A DNA stretch of 64,000 bases, taken from positions 682,001-746,000 of the forward strand of contig NZ_LGUI01000003.1 of NCBI RefSeq assembly GCF_002891295.1, read 5' to 3'. Within the stretch, counting starts at the first letter, position 1. Each line of letters opens with the position of its first letter. This stretch comes from Streptomyces eurocidicus. GTDB taxonomy: Bacteria > Actinomycetota > Actinomycetes > Streptomycetales > Streptomycetaceae. The notes beneath the pieces are model-generated. The model had not been told where the DNA came from, searched no databases, and saw only the letters and a program-made list of their open reading frames with translations. A program made the translations under genes and the position numbers. Shown in pieces: positions 45,537 to 55,029 of this stretch.

Positions 45537-46805
45537 ATGCCCGTAGTGCGCGACCTGCGTGTCCTGCTCCGACTGCGTGACTTCCGCCGCCTGCTCGGCG
45601 TACGGCTGCTGTCCCAGGCGGCCGACGGCGTCTATCAGGTCGCGCTCGCCACCTATGTCGTCTTCTCCCCCGAGAAGCAGGCGTCGCCCACGGCCATCGC
45701 CTCCGCCATGGCCGTGCTGCTGCTGCCGTACTCGCTCCTCGGCCCCTTCGCCGGGGTGCTGCTGGACCGCTGGCGGCGCCGGCAGGTGCTCCTCCACGGC
45801 AACCTCCTGCGTACGGCGCTGGCCACCGTCACCGCCCTGCTGATCGTCGCCCGCGTCCCCGACTGGCTCTTCTACGCCTCGGCGCTGTCCGTCACCGCGG
45901 TCAACCGCTTCGTCCTGGCCGCGCTCTCCGCCTCCCTGCCCCGGGTGGTCGACTCCCCCGAGCGCCTGGTCATGGCGAACTCCCTCTCCCCCACCGCCGG
46001 CACCCTCGCGGCCACCGCGGGCGGCGGCCTCGCCTTCGCCGTCCGTCTCGTCGCACCCGAGGGCTCCGGGGCCGACGCCGTCGTCGTCCTGCTGGGCGCC
46101 GTGCTCTACCTGTGCGCCGGTCTCGTCTCCCTGACCATGCCCACCGGCCTCCTCGGCCCCGATGTCTCGGCACCGCGGTCCCGGCTGCGCACGACCCTCG
46201 CCGACACCGTCGGCGGCCTGGCGGCGGGGCTGCGCCACCTGGGGGAGCGCCGTAAGGCCGCCCGCGCGCTGGCCGCGATGACGTCGATGCGCTTCTGCTA
46301 CGGCGCGCTGCTGGTCACCGTGCTGATGCTCTGCCGGTACGCGTGGACGGGCACCGAGTCCGCGGGCCTGGCCCTGCTGGGCGTCGCGGTGGCGGTGTCG
46401 GGGGCAGGGTTCTTCGCGGCCGCCGTGCTCACCCCGTGGGCCGTGGCCCGGCTGGGGCGGCGCGGCTGGATGGTCGTCTGCGCCGCGGTGGCGGCGGTCC
46501 TGGAGCCGGCCCTTGGCCTCCCCTTCGCCCGCGCGCCCATGCTGATCGCCGCGTTCGTCCTGGGCCTGTGCACCCAGGGCGCGAAGATCGCCACGGACAC
46601 GGTGGTCCAGGCGTCGGTCGACGACGCCTTCCGAGGGCGGGTCTTCTCCCTCTACGACGTCCTCTTCAACGTCGCCTTCGTGGGCGCGGCGGCGGTGGCC
46701 GCGCTGATGTTGCCGCCCGACGGCCGGTCGGCCGCGCTGGTGGTGACCGTCGCCCTGATCTACGCGACGACCGCGATCGCCTTGGCCCGGCCCGGCCGTC
46801 GGTGA
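45537..46805 (+). CDS. MFS transporter
   Basis: A 422-residue protein with 12 predicted helices (VALATYVVF..., AVLLLPYSLLGPFAGVLLDRWRRRQVLL carrying the A-motif, ..., VVQASVDDAFRGRVFSLYDVLFNVAFVGAA). This pattern fits the drug-exporter-like MFS group with RGR near helix 10. ATG 45537; a GTG slightly upstream is possible. The substrate is unknown. It ends 4 bp before the 52-bp parS palindrome. Confidence 0.88.
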   Translation: MPVVRDLRVLLRLRDFRRLLGVRLLSQAADGVYQVALATYVVFSPEKQASPTAIASAMAVLLLPYSLLGPFAGVLLDRWRRRQVLLHGNLLRTALATVTALLIVARVPDWLFYASALSVTAVNRFVLAALSASLPRVVDSPERLVMANSLSPTAGTLAATAGGGLAFAVRLVAPEGSGADAVVVLLGAVLYLCAGLVSLTMPTGLLGPDVSAPRSRLRTTLADTVGGLAAGLRHLGERRKAARALAAMTSMRFCYGALLVTVLMLCRYAWTGTESAGLALLGVAVAVSGAGFFAAAVLTPWAVARLGRRGWMVVCAAVAAVLEPALGLPFARAPMLIAAFVLGLCTQGAKIATDTVVQASVDDAFRGRVFSLYDVLFNVAFVGAAAVAALMLPPDGRSAALVVTVALIYATTAIALARPGRR

Positions 46806-46808
46806 TCC

Positions 46809-46860
46809 GGATGTGCCGAGGGGCGGTGTTTCACGTGAAACACCGCCCCTCGGCACATCC
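46809..46860. terminator. 52-bp perfect palindrome with a central parS site
   Basis: The left 26 bp and right 26 bp are exact reverse complements (arms start GGATGTGCCGAGGGGCGGTG), and GTTTCACGTGAAAC occupies the centre (46828–46841). It starts 4 bp after the MFS stop and faces the convergent tRNA nucleotidyltransferase gene, so it can serve as a two-way terminator and as a ParB site. Confidence 0.85.
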
Positions 46861-46870
46861 ACGCGCTGAT

Positions 46871-46884
46871 GTTTCACGTGAAAC
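46871..46884. promoter_or_regulatory. parS site
   Basis: Perfect GTTTCACGTGAAAC, 30 bp after the palindrome-embedded copy, in the short gap before the minus-strand gene ending at 46908. Confidence 0.9.
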
Positions 46885-46907
46885 CACGGAAACCCCGGCG
46901 CGCCGCG

Positions 46908-48365
46908 TCAGCCCTGCGTCGCCCACCACTCCTTGAGCGCGGCGACGGCCGCCTCCGGCTCCATCGGGCCGTTCTCCAGGCGCAGCTCCAGCATGTGCTT
47001 GTACGCCTTGCCGATCTGCGGGCCGGGGCCCACCCCGAGGATCTCCATGATCTGGTTGCCGTCCAGATCCGGGCGGATCGAGTCCAGCGCCTCCTGCTCC
47101 TGGAGCTGCGCGATGCGCTCCTCCAGGCCGTCGTACGCGCGGGACAGGGCGTTCGCCTTGCGCTTGTTGCGCGTCGTGCAGTCCGAGCGGGTCAGCTTGT
47201 GCAGCCGGTCCAGCAGCGGGCCGGCGTCCCTCACGTACCGGCGGACGGCGGAGTCGGTCCACTCGCCCGTTCCGTAACCGTGGAAGCGGAGGTGGAGCTC
47301 GACCAGCTTGGAGACGTCCTTCACCAGCTCGTTGGAGTACTTGAGCTTGGTCATCCGCGACTTGGTCATCTTCGCGCCGACCACCTCGTGGTGGTGGAAG
47401 GAGACCCGGCCGTCCTTCTCGAAGCGCCGGGTCCTCGGCTTGCCGATGTCGTGCAGCAGCGCGGCGAGGCGCAGCACGAGGTCGGGGCCGTTCTCCTCCA
47501 GGTCGACGGCCTGCTCCAGGACGGTGAGCGTGTGCTCGTACACGTCCTTGTGACGGTGGTGCTCGTCACGCTCCAGGCGCAGGGCCGGGAGCTCGGGCAG
47601 GACGAGGGTGGCGAGCCCGGTGTCGACGAGGAGCCGCAGGCCCTTGCGGGGGTGGTCGGAGATGATGAGCTTGTTGAGCTCGTCCCGGACCCGCTCGGCC
47701 GAAACGATCTCCAGCCGGCCGCTCATCTCCGTCATCGCCTCGACGACCTCGGGGGCGACCTCGAAGTCCAGCTGGGCGGCGAAGCGCGCGGCCCGCATCA
47801 TGCGCAGCGGGTCGTCGGAGAAGGACTCCTCGGGGGTGCCGGGGGTGCGCAGGATCCGCGCGGCCAGGTCCTCCAGGCCGTTGTGCGGGTCGATGAACTC
47901 CTTCTCCGGCAGCGCGACGGCCATCGCGTTGACGGTGAAGTCCCGGCGGACGAGATCCTGCTCGATGGAGTCGCCGTAGGAGACCTCCGGCTTGCGCGAG
48001 GTCCGGTCGTACGCTTCCGACCGGTATGTAGTGACCTCAATGTCGAAGTCCGACTTGCGGCACCCCACGGTCCCGAAGGCGATACCGACCTCCCAGACCG
48101 CGTCGGCCCAGGGGCGCACGATCTTCAGCACGTCCTCCGGGCGGGCGTCCGTGGTGAAGTCCAGGTCGTTGCCGAGCCGGCCGAGCAGCGCGTCCCGCAC
48201 CGATCCGCCGACCAGGGCAAGCGAGAACCCGGCCTCCTTGAATCGGCGGGCGAGGTCGTCGGCCACGGGGGAGACCCTCAGGAGCTCGCTCACGGCGCGG
48301 CGCTGCACGTGGCTGAGCTCGTTCGTGGACGGCGTGGTGTGGCTGTCATTGTTGGCGTTCGGCAC
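46908..48365 (-). CDS. pcnA: CCA tRNA nucleotidyltransferase (PcnA-like, with HD domain)
   Basis: A 485-residue enzyme. The class II nucleotidyltransferase head has LALVGGSVRDALLG and NDLDFTTDARPED, then DFTVNAMAVALPEKEFIDPHNGLEDL and RRDF. A phosphohydrolase HD domain (LLHDIGKPRTR, ...HHHEVVGAK) follows. It adds or repairs the 3' CCA end of tRNA. Starts at ATG 48365. It is one of the conserved genes near streptomycete oriC. Confidence 0.92.
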   Translation of the reverse strand: MPNANNDSHTTPSTNELSHVQRRAVSELLRVSPVADDLARRFKEAGFSLALVGGSVRDALLGRLGNDLDFTTDARPEDVLKIVRPWADAVWEVGIAFGTVGCRKSDFDIEVTTYRSEAYDRTSRKPEVSYGDSIEQDLVRRDFTVNAMAVALPEKEFIDPHNGLEDLAARILRTPGTPEESFSDDPLRMMRAARFAAQLDFEVAPEVVEAMTEMSGRLEIVSAERVRDELNKLIISDHPRKGLRLLVDTGLATLVLPELPALRLERDEHHRHKDVYEHTLTVLEQAVDLEENGPDLVLRLAALLHDIGKPRTRRFEKDGRVSFHHHEVVGAKMTKSRMTKLKYSNELVKDVSKLVELHLRFHGYGTGEWTDSAVRRYVRDAGPLLDRLHKLTRSDCTTRNKRKANALSRAYDGLEERIAQLQEQEALDSIRPDLDGNQIMEILGVGPGPQIGKAYKHMLELRLENGPMEPEAAVAALKEWWATQG

Positions 48366-48571
48366 AACAGAAGAGGGTACGTGGCCGCACGCCCGAGGGC
48401 CTCTTCGTCAGGGGCGCAAGGCGACAGCACCGGCAAAGCGGGCGCAGTCCGGACAACCATCCCGTGGTGATCTTGCGGAACGGTCCGCGGCACTTAGCCA
48501 CAGCGGGCCTCGTTACCATTCGTGGACGCACAACCGACGACCACTGACGACGACGAGGGACGGGCGAGCGC

Positions 48572-50884
48572 GTGGCCGAGGCGGCAGAGTTCCAGGGGAC
48601 GACGGCCGCTCCTGCCTGCCGGTGGGCCAGGCACCTCATGACGGTGCTGCTCGGGGTGCTGCTCCTCGTCGGCCTGGTGCAGCTGCCCGCGGCGCCCGCG
48701 GCCCGTGCCGAGTCGCCCACCTCCAGACCTGTCGGGGTCGCGATCGACACCGTGACGCCCGTCGCACCGACGCAGAACGACACGATCACCCTCTCCGGCA
48801 CCGTCACCAACAACAGCGGGTCGACGGTCACCGACGCCCACGTCGGACTGCGGGTGGGCCCGCAGATCAGCGGCCGGAGCGACATCGACGACCTCGGCTA
48901 CCGGGCGGGCTTCTCGCCGGGCACCGACGGCGCGGAGATCGGCAAGCACACCCAGAAGATCGACAAGCTGGCCCCGGGGATCAGCAGGGAATTCAGCATC
49001 TCCCTGCCGGCGAAGGACCTCGAACTCGGCCACGACGGCGTCTACCAGCTGGGCGTCTCCCTCTCCGGGCGATCGGCCGACCACCCTTACGAGGGGGTGC
49101 TGGGCATCCAGCGGACCCTGCTGCCGTGGCAGCCGTCCGGCGTCGAGGGCAAGAAGACGCAGCTCACGTTCCTGTGGCCGCTGATCTCCGCGACCCACCT
49201 CACGGCGCGCACCGAGAAGGACCAGCAGCAGACGCCGATCTTCCCCAATGACGACCTGGCCGCCGAGCTGGCCCCTGGCGGTCGGCTGAACCAGCTCGTG
49301 GCCCTGGGCAAGGATCTGAAGATCACCTGGGTGATCGACCCCGACCTGCTCGCCACGGTCGAGGCCATGACCAAGAGCTACCGGGTCGACGGGCCGGACG
49401 GGAAGGTCGTCCCGGGCAAGGGGCAGGCGGTCGCCAAGCAGTGGCTCAGCCAGCTCCAGACCGCCGTGGCGGGCCACCAGGTGGTGGCGCTGCCCTTCGG
49501 AGACCCGGACCTCGCCTCGCTCGCCCACCGGGGCAAGGACGTCTCCGGGTCCCTCAGCCACCTCCAGTCCGCCACGGAGCTCGCCGCCACCACCGTGGAC
49601 ACCATCCTCGGTGTGAAGCCGCGCACGGACTTCGCCTGGCCGGTCGACGGCGCGGTCGACTCCTCGATCATCGACGTGGCCACCTCCGCGGGCGCCCACA
49701 ACGTGATCGCCCGCAGCGACAGCATCCGCGAGCCCCGGGCCTCGTACACCCCCAGCGCGGCCCGCCAGATCGGCGGTGGCAACACCGCCGTCGTCGCGGA
49801 CGCGCGGATGTCCACGGTCTTCCAGGGCGATCTGATCAGGGCGGACAACTCCTCGCTCGCCGTGCAGCGCTTCCTGGCACAGAGCCTCCTGGTGAACCGC
49901 CAGGCCCCGGACGACGAGCGCAGCATCGTCGTGGCACCCCAGCGGATGCCCACGACGAGCCAGGCGCAGGCCATGGCCACCGCGATCAACGGGCTGTCGG
50001 AAGGCCGCTGGACCCAGCCTCTCGACCTGGGGGACGCGGCCAAGGCCAAGCCAGACGCCTCGGCCAACCAGCAGGTGCCGGGCTCCGGCTCCTACCCCGA
50101 GGCGCTGCGGGAGCAGGAACTGCCCACGGAGGCGTTCCAGGAGATCCAGAAGACCCAGAGCACCCTGGACAGCTTCAAGGTCATCCTCACCTCCGAGGAC
50201 CGGGTGGTCACCCCGTTCGGCAGCGCGATCATGCGGGAGATGTCCACGTCGTGGCGCGGCAACCGCAACGGCGCCGCGGACTTCCGTGACGCGGTGCAGT
50301 CGTATCTGTACGAGCTGACCCGCCAGGTGCAGCTCATCAAGAAGTCCGACGCCACCCTCTCCGGGCGGGACGCGACGCTGCCGATCACCGTGCAGAACGG
50401 CCTGCTCCAGGGCATCGACGGCCTCCGGCTCGTCCTGGAGTCCAGTCAGCCGAACCGCCTCAAGGTCGACGCCTCCCAGCCGGTCAAGATCGAGGGCGGT
50501 CACCGGCAGACGCTGAAGTTCGAGACACGGGCCAACGCCAACGGCCCGGTGAAACTGACGGCCCAGCTGTACACCGACGACGGGCAGCCTTACGGCAAGC
50601 CGATGTACTTCACTGTGCATGTCACGTCGATCACCCCTATGGTTCTGCTCGTCATCGCGGGTGGCGTCCTCCTGCTGATCCTCGCGGGGCTCCGTATCTA
50701 CCTCCAGCGCAAGCGGTCCGCCGCCCGCGGGACGGCGGACGGCGGGGCGCCCGGCGCGGAAGGGGACGGCCCGGGAGACGGCGGCCCGGGTGACGACCGG
50801 CCCGCGGTGCCGGGCGACCCGGCGCCGGACACCGGATCGGAAAGCACCGACCCGTCCGGCACAGGTGAGAAAGTGGACCGTTGA
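48572..50884 (+). CDS. DUF6049-type secreted membrane-anchored protein
   Basis: A 770-residue protein with an N-terminal signal peptide (LMTVLLGVLLLVGLVQLPAAPAARA), a long extracytoplasmic part with an Ig-like start (TITLSGTVTNNSGSTVTDAHVGL), a TIM-barrel-like middle (TWVIDPDLLATVEAM..., DFAWPVDGAVDSSIID), and one C-terminal membrane helix near residue 695 followed by a Pro/Gly/Asp-rich tail. Always found next to murJ in actinobacteria; function unknown but presumably cell-wall related. GTG 48572. Confidence 0.85.
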   Translation: MAEAAEFQGTTAAPACRWARHLMTVLLGVLLLVGLVQLPAAPAARAESPTSRPVGVAIDTVTPVAPTQNDTITLSGTVTNNSGSTVTDAHVGLRVGPQISGRSDIDDLGYRAGFSPGTDGAEIGKHTQKIDKLAPGISREFSISLPAKDLELGHDGVYQLGVSLSGRSADHPYEGVLGIQRTLLPWQPSGVEGKKTQLTFLWPLISATHLTARTEKDQQQTPIFPNDDLAAELAPGGRLNQLVALGKDLKITWVIDPDLLATVEAMTKSYRVDGPDGKVVPGKGQAVAKQWLSQLQTAVAGHQVVALPFGDPDLASLAHRGKDVSGSLSHLQSATELAATTVDTILGVKPRTDFAWPVDGAVDSSIIDVATSAGAHNVIARSDSIREPRASYTPSAARQIGGGNTAVVADARMSTVFQGDLIRADNSSLAVQRFLAQSLLVNRQAPDDERSIVVAPQRMPTTSQAQAMATAINGLSEGRWTQPLDLGDAAKAKPDASANQQVPGSGSYPEALREQELPTEAFQEIQKTQSTLDSFKVILTSEDRVVTPFGSAIMREMSTSWRGNRNGAADFRDAVQSYLYELTRQVQLIKKSDATLSGRDATLPITVQNGLLQGIDGLRLVLESSQPNRLKVDASQPVKIEGGHRQTLKFETRANANGPVKLTAQLYTDDGQPYGKPMYFTVHVTSITPMVLLVIAGGVLLLILAGLRIYLQRKRSAARGTADGGAPGAEGDGPGDGGPGDDRPAVPGDPAPDTGSESTDPSGTGEKVDR

Positions 50885-50929
50885 CGTGTAGTGGGGCCGG
50901 CCGGCCGCGGACGATGAGGTGGGGTAGCG

Positions 50930-53164
50930 ATGAACGCGCCGTACGACGGTGACCGCGGGCAGGGCTCGGGTGGTGAACAGCGGGGCCACTACCCGCCGCC
51001 TCCGCCTGCCCCGGACTCGCCGCGTCCGGGCCCGTACGCCCAGGACCCCTACCTCCGGGACGCCTACGCCTCCGAGCCCTACCCCGGGCAGGACCCGTCG
51101 GCCCAGGACCCGGTGAGCGACGCGCTGTACGACCGCGCCGCGCACCCGCCGCCCGCGCCCGGCACCTACCAGAACACCTTCCCGCTGCACCAGCAGCCGA
51201 CCGGTCCGCAGCACGGCCCCGACCCGCAGCAGTGGTCGCCGGCGTCGGCGCAGCAGCCCGGCCCCGGCGTCCGCCCGTACGGCGACGAGCCGACGACGCA
51301 GTTCGCCGGCATCGGCGCCCAGGCGTCGGCGGACCAGCAGCCCGAGCGGGACGCCTTCGCCCACCTGTACCGGGACCAGCAGCCCTACGAGCCGCAGCGC
51401 CCGTCCGGCCAGCCGATCCCGGCACCGGGGCAGTACGCGGCCCAGCCGCCGCAGGGCCCGGCCCAGCCCGGCCCGGAGCCGGAGCCCGCCCAGGTCCCCG
51501 AGGCCCCCGCCGCCGCTAAGGGCGGCGGCAAGGCCGCGAGCCTGCTGAAGTCGAGCGCCGTGATGGCGGCGGGCAGCTTCGTCTCCCGCATCCTCGGCTT
51601 CGCCCGCAACCTGGTGATGGCCGCCGCCATCGGCGTCGGCACGCTCAACGACAGCTACCAGGTCGCCAACGTCCTGCCGACGATGATCTACATCCTGGTC
51701 GGCGGCGGCGCGCTCAACGCCGTGTTCATCCCGCAGCTGGTGCGCGCGATGAAGAACGACGACGACGGCGGCGAGGCGTACGCCAACCGGCTCCTCACCC
51801 TGGTCGTCGTCCTGCTGGCGGGCGTCACCACGGTCTGTGTCCTGGGCGCCCCGCTCCTCGTCCGGATGATGATGCCGGACAACGCCGACGACCCGGCCCA
51901 GCTGGACGTGGCCGTCGCGTTCGCCCGCTACTGCCTGCCCACCATGTTCTTCATGGGCGTCCACGTCGTGCTCGGGCAGATCCTCAATGCCCGGGGCAAG
52001 TTCGGCGCGATGATGTGGACCCCGGTCCTCAACAACATCGTCATCATCGCCACCTTCGGCGCCTTCATCTGGGTGTTCGGCGTCTACAAGGCGGGGGAGA
52101 TGAGCCCCTCCGCCATCACCCCCGAGGGCATCCGGCTGCTGGGCATCGGCACCCTGCTGGGCCTCACGGTCCAGGCGCTCGCCATGCTCCCGTACCTCCG
52201 GGAGACCGGCTTCCGGCTTCGCCTGCGGTTCGACTGGCGCGGCCACGGCCTCGGCAAGGCCGCGGGCCTGGCCAAGTGGACGCTGTTCTTCGTCCTCGCC
52301 AACCAGCTCGGCATGGTCGTCGTCACCCAGCTCGCCACCCGGGCGGGCGCGATCGCCGAGAAGTCGAACCACTCCGGCACCGGCATCACCGCCTTCAACT
52401 ACGCACTCCAGCTCTGGCAGATGCCGCAGGCCATCATCACGGTCTCCGTGATGACCGCGGTCCTCCCCCGGATCTCCCGTGCCGCCCACGACGGCGACGT
52501 CTCGGCCGTGCGCGAGGACCTCTCCCACGGTCTGCGCACCTCGGCCGTCGCGATCGTGCCCTGCGCCTTCGCGTTCCTCGCCCTGGGCGTCCCTATGTCC
52601 ACGCTGATGTTCGGCGCCTCCGGGACCGACAGCGCAGTGAACATCGGTGTCATCCTGATGGCCTTCGGCCTCGGTCTGATCCCGTACTCCGCGCAGTACG
52701 TCATCCTCCGCGGCTTCTACGCCTACGAGGACACCCGCACCCCCTTCTACAACACGGTGATCGTCGCCGGCGTCAACGCAGCCGGCGCCGCCGCGAGCTT
52801 CGTGGTGCTCCCCGCTCGCTGGGCCGTGGCCGGCATGGCCGCCTCGTACGGTCTCGCCTACGCCGTCGGTGTAGGCGTCGCGTGGCGCCGCCTGCGCACC
52901 CGGCTGGGCGGCGAGCTCGACGGGTCCCGCGTCATCCGTACGTACGCCCGTCTCATCGGGGCCTGTATCCCCGCCGCGCTGATCGGCGGTGCCGTCGCTT
53001 ACGGCATCGGTCAGCTGATCGGCCGGGGTTTCGCCGGATCCATCGCCTCTTTGACCGGCGGTGGTCTGATCCTGATCGCCGTCTTCTACATCGCCGCGAA
53101 GCGGATGCGGGTCGAGGAGCTGACCGCCATGGTCGGTATGGTCCGCGGACGGCTCGGACGCTGA
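50930..53164 (+). CDS. murJ: lipid II flippase MurJ (MviN)
   Basis: A 744-residue protein. The first ~205 residues are a Pro/Gln/Tyr-rich cytoplasmic tail. Fourteen predicted helices follow, beginning at SSAVMAAGSFVSRILGFARNLVMAAAIG, the classical MurJ start. It flips lipid II outward for peptidoglycan synthesis. The DUF6049 gene is immediately upstream (46 bp) and a pseudokinase gene lies downstream, where mycobacteria fuse the same two parts. Confidence 0.95.
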   Translation: MNAPYDGDRGQGSGGEQRGHYPPPPPAPDSPRPGPYAQDPYLRDAYASEPYPGQDPSAQDPVSDALYDRAAHPPPAPGTYQNTFPLHQQPTGPQHGPDPQQWSPASAQQPGPGVRPYGDEPTTQFAGIGAQASADQQPERDAFAHLYRDQQPYEPQRPSGQPIPAPGQYAAQPPQGPAQPGPEPEPAQVPEAPAAAKGGGKAASLLKSSAVMAAGSFVSRILGFARNLVMAAAIGVGTLNDSYQVANVLPTMIYILVGGGALNAVFIPQLVRAMKNDDDGGEAYANRLLTLVVVLLAGVTTVCVLGAPLLVRMMMPDNADDPAQLDVAVAFARYCLPTMFFMGVHVVLGQILNARGKFGAMMWTPVLNNIVIIATFGAFIWVFGVYKAGEMSPSAITPEGIRLLGIGTLLGLTVQALAMLPYLRETGFRLRLRFDWRGHGLGKAAGLAKWTLFFVLANQLGMVVVTQLATRAGAIAEKSNHSGTGITAFNYALQLWQMPQAIITVSVMTAVLPRISRAAHDGDVSAVREDLSHGLRTSAVAIVPCAFAFLALGVPMSTLMFGASGTDSAVNIGVILMAFGLGLIPYSAQYVILRGFYAYEDTRTPFYNTVIVAGVNAAGAAASFVVLPARWAVAGMAASYGLAYAVGVGVAWRRLRTRLGGELDGSRVIRTYARLIGACIPAALIGGAVAYGIGQLIGRGFAGSIASLTGGGLILIAVFYIAAKRMRVEELTAMVGMVRGRLGR

Positions 53165-53273
53165 TCCGAGCACAACCATCGCCCGCCGCCGCGTGTCGTG
53201 CATAGCGCCGGACTGTGGGCACAATTGTCTTGGCTGTGGACAGCGCGCAACGGATGGGGAGGCAGGAACGACG

Positions 53274-55004
53274 GTGGCGGAACGGAGCACAGCTGCCGTC
53301 GACGTGGCAGGCACCGGCGGCGACAAGCCGCTGACCGCCGAGGCGGGCAAGGCCACGGCCGACGGGGCGGAGACCGCGATCAAGCCCGAAACGCACAAGG
53401 ACAGCGAGCCCGCGGAGCGCCCGGACACCGCGCGCGACGCTCGCTCCCCCGAGCTCCACAGCGGCCACAAGCTCGCCGGGCGGTACCGCCTGGAGGAGTG
53501 CGTCACCCGTCTGGAGGGATTCAGCAGCTGGCGCGCGGTCGACGAGAAGCTCCGCCGCGCCGTCGGCGTCCACCTGCTCCCGGCGAGCCACCCGCGTTCC
53601 CGCCCGGTGCTCGCCGCGGCCCGTTCCGCCGCCCTGCTCGGCGACCCCCGCTTCGTCCAGGTCCTCGACGCCGTCGAGGAGAACGACCTCGTCTACGTCG
53701 TCCACGAGTGGCTGCCCGACGCCACCGAGCTGAGCGCCGTCCTGTCCGCCGGCCCCATGGAGCCGCACGACGCCTACCAGCTCGTCAGCCAGGTGTCCCA
53801 GGCCATGGCCGCCGCCCACCGCGAGGGCCTGTCCCACCTCCGCCTCAACCCCGGCTCCGTGCTGCGCACCTCGACCGGGCAGTACCGCATCCGCGGCCTC
53901 GCCGTCATGGCCGCCCTCCGCGGCATCACCGCGGAGCACCCGCAGCGCACCGACACCGAGGCCATCGGCGCGCTCCTCTACGCCGCCCTCACCCAGCGCT
54001 GGCCGTACGAGAACAACGCCTACGGCCTGCCCGGCCTGCCCAAGGGCGTCGGCCTCATCGCCCCCGACCAGGTCCGGGCCGGCATCCACCGCGGCCTCTC
54101 CGAGCTCGCTATGCGCGCCCTCGTCAACGACGGGGCCACCGCCTCCCGGCAGGAGCAGCCGTGCGCCACTCCGGAGGAGCTGGCCAAGGCGGTCGCGGCG
54201 ATGCCGCGCATCCGGCCACCGGAGACGCCTTTCACCACTCCTCCCGGCGGCTACCAGCGCACCAACTACCACCAGGGTGCGTACGGTCAGCCGCCGACGC
54301 GCAACGGCATCCCGGTGCCCCCGGCGCCGGTGCCACCGCCCCCGCCGCTCCAGAGCCGCACCGGCCGGGCACTCAAGTGGAGCGTCGCGGCGCTGCTCAT
54401 CGCGGCGCTGGGCCTCGGCAGCTGGCAGCTGGCGGACACACTCCTGAAGACCGGCGAGCCGGACACCCCTCGCTCCACGTCGGCCAATGACGGCTCCTCG
54501 AAGAAGAGCGAGCGGACGCTGGCCATCGAGGGCGCGAAGGAGTACGCGCCGGACAACAAGTACCAGCACGCCGAAGACGTCGAGAAGACCTACGACAAGG
54601 ACCCTCGCACGGGCTGGTACTCAAGCTCCTTCTACAACGGCCCGGACCTCGACCCCTCCTTCAAACGCGGCGTCGGGATCGTCTACGACCTCGGGTCGAA
54701 GCAGAAGTTCAGCGGTGCCGAGGTAAAGCTGCAGTTCGAGGGCAAGCACACCACCATCACGCTCTACGCGGCCGACTCGCTGAACCCCACGACGCCTCTG
54801 GAGAGCATGGAGAAGCTGGCGTCCGGGAAGACGGACGACAAGCGGCTCAAGTTCACCGCCAAGAAGCCCACGGAGACCCGGTACATCCTCCTCTGGATCA
54901 CCGCCATGCCGCACGCCCCGGCACAGAACGGCCCCTACAACTGGAGCGATCCCGGCTACAAGCAGGGCATCAATGACGTGAAGTTCAAGGGGCTGGCACA
55001 CTAG
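53274..55004 (+). CDS. membrane pseudokinase with extracytoplasmic C-terminal domain
   Basis: A 576-residue protein. A disordered N-terminus precedes a protein-kinase-like domain (about residues 65–320) whose key residues are gone: the VAVK Lys is replaced (VGVHLLP), the HRD motif reads HLRLNPGSV and DFG reads RGL. One helix spans residues ~365–387, and the outer part resembles a sugar-binding beta-sandwich (GWYSSSFYNG, FSGAEVKLQF, GPYNWSDPGY). Mycobacterial MviN carries similar parts and binds the FHA protein FhaA, so a scaffold role for MurJ is likely. GTG 53274. Confidence 0.88.
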   Translation: MAERSTAAVDVAGTGGDKPLTAEAGKATADGAETAIKPETHKDSEPAERPDTARDARSPELHSGHKLAGRYRLEECVTRLEGFSSWRAVDEKLRRAVGVHLLPASHPRSRPVLAAARSAALLGDPRFVQVLDAVEENDLVYVVHEWLPDATELSAVLSAGPMEPHDAYQLVSQVSQAMAAAHREGLSHLRLNPGSVLRTSTGQYRIRGLAVMAALRGITAEHPQRTDTEAIGALLYAALTQRWPYENNAYGLPGLPKGVGLIAPDQVRAGIHRGLSELAMRALVNDGATASRQEQPCATPEELAKAVAAMPRIRPPETPFTTPPGGYQRTNYHQGAYGQPPTRNGIPVPPAPVPPPPPLQSRTGRALKWSVAALLIAALGLGSWQLADTLLKTGEPDTPRSTSANDGSSKKSERTLAIEGAKEYAPDNKYQHAEDVEKTYDKDPRTGWYSSSFYNGPDLDPSFKRGVGIVYDLGSKQKFSGAEVKLQFEGKHTTITLYAADSLNPTTPLESMEKLASGKTDDKRLKFTAKKPTETRYILLWITAMPHAPAQNGPYNWSDPGYKQGINDVKFKGLAH

Positions 55005-55029
55005 CGAGGCCAGGGGAGGGGGACCCACA

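Noticed and set aside
48494..53506. A 1670-codon open frame on the minus strand across the DUF6049 and murJ genes
   Set aside because: It is the mirror of high-GC genes on the plus strand: residues are dominated by Gly, Asp, Arg and Val with no family motif, while the plus strand encodes clear MurJ.
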